The notes under the pieces are model-generated. The model saw nothing but the letters and a program-made list of their open reading frames with translations, was not told the DNA's origin and made no database searches. Both the position numbers and the translations under genes were made by a program. This document shows, piece after piece, positions 59,907 through 64,000 of a stretch of 64,000 nucleotides of DNA (within the stretch, counting starts at the first letter, position 1; every line of letters begins with the position of its first letter). Where the stretch lies: contig JAGGNK010008781.1 in NCBI GenBank assembly GCA_017590115.1, positions 1,892,911 through 1,956,910 of the forward strand, in the 5' to 3' direction. This DNA is from Montifringilla adamsi (Eukaryota; Chordata; Aves; Passeriformes; Passeridae).

Positions 59907-60239
59907 GTAAGTATGTGGCAATAAAGCTGTTTTAAATGTCAGGTTGGGCAGTAGGCTGGAGCAGGAGGGGTGCCAGCTTGCTCCCAGACCCCAATTAAAG
60001 CTGCCGAGGAATTGTCAGCATCCTATTAGAGCTGCTCGGGGTGCCTGAAGCATGAACCAGCTCCAGGAGCTCAGCAGTCAGGAGCTGTAGCTTAAGGTGG
60101 ATGCTGAAGGTGCTGTTTGATTTTCTCAGGGTGGGGTGGATGTGGGTCCTTGATGTTTTCCCAGACAACACTTACCTTAAGTGCTTTCTTCTGTGTTTCT
60201 CCCGTACTGAAATATGAAATCAGCTGCCTCTGTGTGTGT

Positions 60240-60680
60240 GTGTTTGCATGCGAGAAAGATGAGGTAAAATGAAAAGTTGCAATTACAATTAGATTTTCAT
60301 GAAGGACCTCTTGAATGTCTAATAACAACTGGTTATTTCAAAGATACTTACTGAGACTTAGCAATCATCTAATTTGACTTATCACCTCAATACATGATTT
60401 AATCATCAGCATGTGTTTAATAACCACAGTGACTTCCTGAACATAGAAGAACTATAACAGATAATGAGAATAGCGATAATTGTGATTATTGTTGGAAATT
60501 TAAATAGTCAAACCAGATCTGAAACTTTTTATCTGCCTTGAATGAACTGATGATTGCTCTGAGCTGCCTGCAGCGAGTCTATTTTGGTACCAGCTCGGTC
60601 AGCTGGTGATAATCATCTTTAATAATCTATTAACAAAAGTTAATAATCTCTTGCTTTTCAGCGGTATGTTAATTGATCCC
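60240..60680. promoter_or_regulatory. AT-rich candidate conserved enhancer block
   Basis: About 440 bases are markedly AT-rich and low in simple repeats, in an otherwise GC-moderate intron, with many TAAT/ATTA homeodomain-type cores. A perfect 7-bp inverted repeat, TATTAAC-AAAA-GTTAATA, lies at 60628-60645 and resembles everted HNF1-type half-sites. Unique AT-rich sequence of this kind is typical of vertebrate conserved noncoding elements. No alignment could be run. Confidence 0.25.
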
Positions 60681-62454
60681 GGGGGTTTATAAGGGAAGAG
60701 TTCCTGTACCTTTGCTCTAGGGGAGCATGGTGGGAGGTGGCAGTGTTTAGGGGCTCTCTGTCCCCAAGGGCTGCAGGGAGGAGGGTTTGGTGATGTGACC
60801 CCGCTGCTCGCTGCCAGGCCCTGCTCTGTTCCTGCTCCACCCAGAGCTTCCTCTGTCATCCCAGCAATGCAATCCCAATTGCAAAGCAAAGCAATGCAAA
60901 ACATTCCAGCCCAGGGTCACCCCCAGCCCCTCGGCTCCCACAGGGGTTCCCTGTCACTTCAGGGGGTCCCTGTCGCTTCGGAGGGGTGATGAGTGATAAA
61001 CCATCTTGTGTAGCCCATGGTGCTGGCCCAAGGACGTGCTCTCTGCACTGCTGGTCGTGCCTCACCCTGGCTCTGATGGGCTGTGGCAGTCACCAGCTCT
61101 CGGGGATGCCTTGAAGGGCCCCTCAGCCCTCCCAGTGCAGCTGCTGAAGGTGGCAATTTCAAGCTGGTCGCTAGTGTTGTCCTTGAAAGAACGAGTTAAA
61201 AGTAAATTCAGATACTTCACCCACTCTGCATTCCCCTGCCAATATTTGTGGGTTTGTGATCACATTTTCCTGTGATTTAAACCATTTCCTGTCCTGGGTT
61301 GCTGCCTGAAAGACGGGCGCAAACAAGAGGGAGCTGACTGCGCAGGTCAGGAGTAAAACTGTTGGTGAGAGGTGAAGCCCCATCAAACCAGCCAGCAGAG
61401 CAGGTCTTCCCTTCCACCCCTGCCTCTGTAGCATGCATCTGCAGGGTTATCCCCACCCCAGACAGTGACAGTCCCCACGTGGCTGTAGCGCTGGCAGTGA
61501 CAGACCAAGGAGAGGTTGGAACAGGCAGGCTTGGGGTTAATGTTCGCTGTGATTAATGCTGCAAAAATACGGGAAGGAAACCACACATTTAATGAAAAGC
61601 CTCCGTCTCCTCCTTCCAGAAACCTGGCAATTAGCTGCCTTCAGCTGGTTATTGATGCCAGCCGAGCACAGTTACAGATCTGGGTCAGTGAAAGGCCCCT
61701 GAGCAATCTGGGCTCCAGATGTTGGCTGGTTTTGGCCGTGGGTCTGTCTTGGAGGTCCTTGGGTCTGGTATGCACTTTGCTACTTGTTGGTGGACATGCA
61801 GAGGAATTGGTGTGTCTTTTCTCCCATCTCTCTGTCCGTGCTGCACGTTAAAGGACATTTTGATGCTTGGGAGGCAGATAGGAAATCAAGATTTTGGTGA
61901 TTCTTCCAAGCAAATGATTCAGGGTCCTTTGACCAAGAGCAAAAGATATTAGACTTCTCTGTTTTGACTGAGTTACGCTTGGATGTTCACATCTGAGCTA
62001 CAACCTTTCCACAAGCTGAAATTGAAGATATTTTTTGTCTTTTCCTTGTTCTTAATATGTTTGTGCCTTTCTGCTCCAGAAGAGCAGCTTCTGCTCCATA
62101 GCCTGGAGGTGGATGTTTCCATAGAAGATGGAGTAAATCCTCAGGGTGCTGGGAGACATCAGCCAGATGCATTAGAGCATCAGGACAGCTGCCAGGACAC
62201 CACAGGTTATATTTTGCCAAGGTGTAATTGGATGCAGATTCTCTAGAACAGCTTCACCCTATGCAGATTTAGCCATGATGAAAAAGCCTTTTGGCAGATT
62301 GCTGGAAAATCATCTGGGTTGTGACTGTGTCCACAAATCCTCACTGCATCCTGGCTGTGTTGTGCCAAATGGCAACTGCCCCCATGTGAAGCTGGTTTGG
62401 AGTCTCATGGGCAGAAGATGGCCAGGCTGTTATTGTCACAAATACTTTTTGTAG

Positions 62455-62482
62455 CTTTTTTGTTTTGTTTTGTTTTGTTTTT
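62455..62482 (+). repeat. (GTTTT)n pentanucleotide repeat
   Basis: About four to five copies of GTTTT occur in tandem, flanked by a T-run. It is a simple microsatellite. Confidence 0.9.
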
Positions 62483-64000
62483 AAACGCTTCTTGGTGTGA
62501 ATTTTTTATTCTCAGTTGAATGTTTGCAAGTGTCAGTGGGAAGGCATTTGAATATCAGAAAGCCAGGATTCCTCGATTTCTCCACAGCTATACTCTGCCT
62601 TGCAACACTCATTTAATTCTCCCTTCTTGTTTGCTTTGCTTTTCAGCTGGGATGAGTCACGTATGCTAATAGAGCTGACTGGGGACTTACCGGGAGAATT
62701 TCTACTCTTACTGAGATGTTACCGGTCTCTTATATTCGTGGAGTTTTATGGCCTGTCTCCTATTCAGTACAGTTAAAATTAATTTCATGCCCCAGTTCAT
62801 TCCAGTGTTTGCAGCTTCAAAAGCTTTTAAGTCCTATTTAGCTGCCTGGCTGTGCTCCGTTCCTCGTCTGCGCGGTCCCTTTGGTTCACCTGTGAGTGCA
62901 GGCTTCCAGCAAACGTGGTTAATTTTGTATGCTACATCTGCTGTGGGATCCAAGGCACCCTTGAGTGGTTTGTTCCAAAGACTTGACCTACCTTTGATGG
63001 CACCGTGTCCTTTCTGTTTGAAATTCCTGCTTTGTTGGAGAGAAGGGCTCTGCCACTTCCTCATCAGGAAAGAGGAGGGTAAGATGGCATTTAGTGCCCT
63101 CATTTCGTAGGGATGGGGTGAGCTTTGCCCCTGTGGCTGGCTTGGCCCTTGCTGTTTGTCAAGGTGAGAATTTTTTGGCTTTGCAGCAGGCTGAAAAGTT
63201 TCTTCAAGATGCATCACAGCCCTGAGCACAGCTGGAAACCACTCGAGTGATTCTGCATCAGTCGAGAAGGCTACAAAAGACCCTTTTTGTACATTTTGAT
63301 GAAATACAACAAATGCAGAATATGCTGGTGCACCAGTGAAGCACCAGTGCCTCTGGTCCAGGTCTTTATTTCAGTGCTTTGCCAGCTACAAGGATGAGAG
63401 CTGCCCTTCCCACCCTGCCACTGTAGCGACTCTGCGTATTCCCCAGGCTCAGGCTCCAAAGATATTAACCTTCTTTCCTCCAAGTGTTTGAAAAATGACA
63501 AGATGTTGTTCACATGAGCAGGATCAATTACCTGCTGTCTGTCTGAAGAGATATTCTCCAAGGGGGCCTTCGTCTCTACGGCGGGAGATTCCTGCTCGGT
63601 CAGCCGTGAAAAACAGCCTGGCAGGACTCTCCTCCCCCCTTTGCATTCCCAAAGCAGTCATCTTGCTATCATATTCTGTGAGACTTGTATTTGAAAGCAA
63701 AATGTGAGCTTCCCTGAGCCTTGAAAAAGCAGACAAAAAGCAAAGTGAATAGCTCAGGGTTAAGTGCATGCAAGGTGCTGTTCACAGGGTTTGCTTTCAG
63801 CCTCCCCTTCCAGAACTTCTCCTTGCTTTACACTGAAATTAGGAATGTTGGGGTGAAACCAGGCTGTGTCCCCTCAAGATGCTTAGAAAGGTGTTGGAGA
63901 AGCTCTCTGAATGTACAGTTAAAACAGATGGAGAGGTTGGTGTGATTTGGGTTCTCTCACGTGCCCAAATCCAGCAGCAGCAGAGCTGAATGTACTGTTA

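Larger units (their letters stand above)
59907..64000 (+). other. NCOR2: NCOR2 intron downstream of exon F, 5' part
   Basis: This phase-2 intron starts with GTAAGT and continues past the window end. The next SMRT exon, expected to encode the NQAMRKKLIL-type helix, is not visible. The stretch includes an AT-rich block (60240-60680) with homeodomain-like ATTA cores and a TTTTG pentanucleotide repeat at 62455-62482. A further AT-containing block lies around 62640-62940. I see no gene or transposon. Confidence 0.85.

Overview
This is vertebrate nuclear DNA, most likely from a bird. Six well-spaced exons on the + strand, with proper splice sites, encode an N-terminal part of the nuclear receptor corepressor SMRT (gene NCOR2). 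The avian assignment rests on a CR1-type LINE fragment near 6.86 kb, on very low interspersed-repeat content, and on moderate intron sizes. CR1 also occurs in other reptiles, so 'bird' is an inference. Nothing here is bacterial: there are no operons, and most long open frames are chance openings in introns or antisense shadows of exons.

Layout: 1-9387 is upstream intron, and I do not find the exon with the usual SMRT start methionine in it. Coding exons are A 9388-9515, B 18718-18898, C 38471-38650, D 43859-43972, E 54880-54936 and F 59854-59906. Intron follows from 59907 to the window end. The exons join in one frame with no stop (713 nt, 237 full codons plus a 2-nt remainder). They correspond to roughly residues 36-273 of SMRT, if the missing first coding exon has the usual 35 codons. 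The protein continues beyond the window into the HDAC3-activating, SANT and nuclear receptor interaction regions.

The encoded segment is the N-terminal repression region. It has a conserved basic/PSLLSEF patch (A), an ESKRPRL basic patch (B), the coiled coil that pairs with GPS2 and docks on TBL1/TBLR1 (C into D), an SP-rich linker (D), and a conserved helix-plus-linker segment (E-F). Exons C, D and E are each multiples of three between phase-0 introns, so each could be skipped in frame.

The introns hold three local tandem duplications (67, 87 and 51 bp units), several homopolymers, a CTC microsatellite, and several AT-rich blocks that look like conserved noncoding elements. There are also several CpG-rich patches. 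The strongest lie at 4838-5115 (ending near a strong splice donor), around exon E, and at 59445-59790 just before exon F. These patches are the best candidates for undescribed alternative promoters of NCOR2. I found no convincing second gene, tRNA, rRNA, CRISPR or viral insertion.
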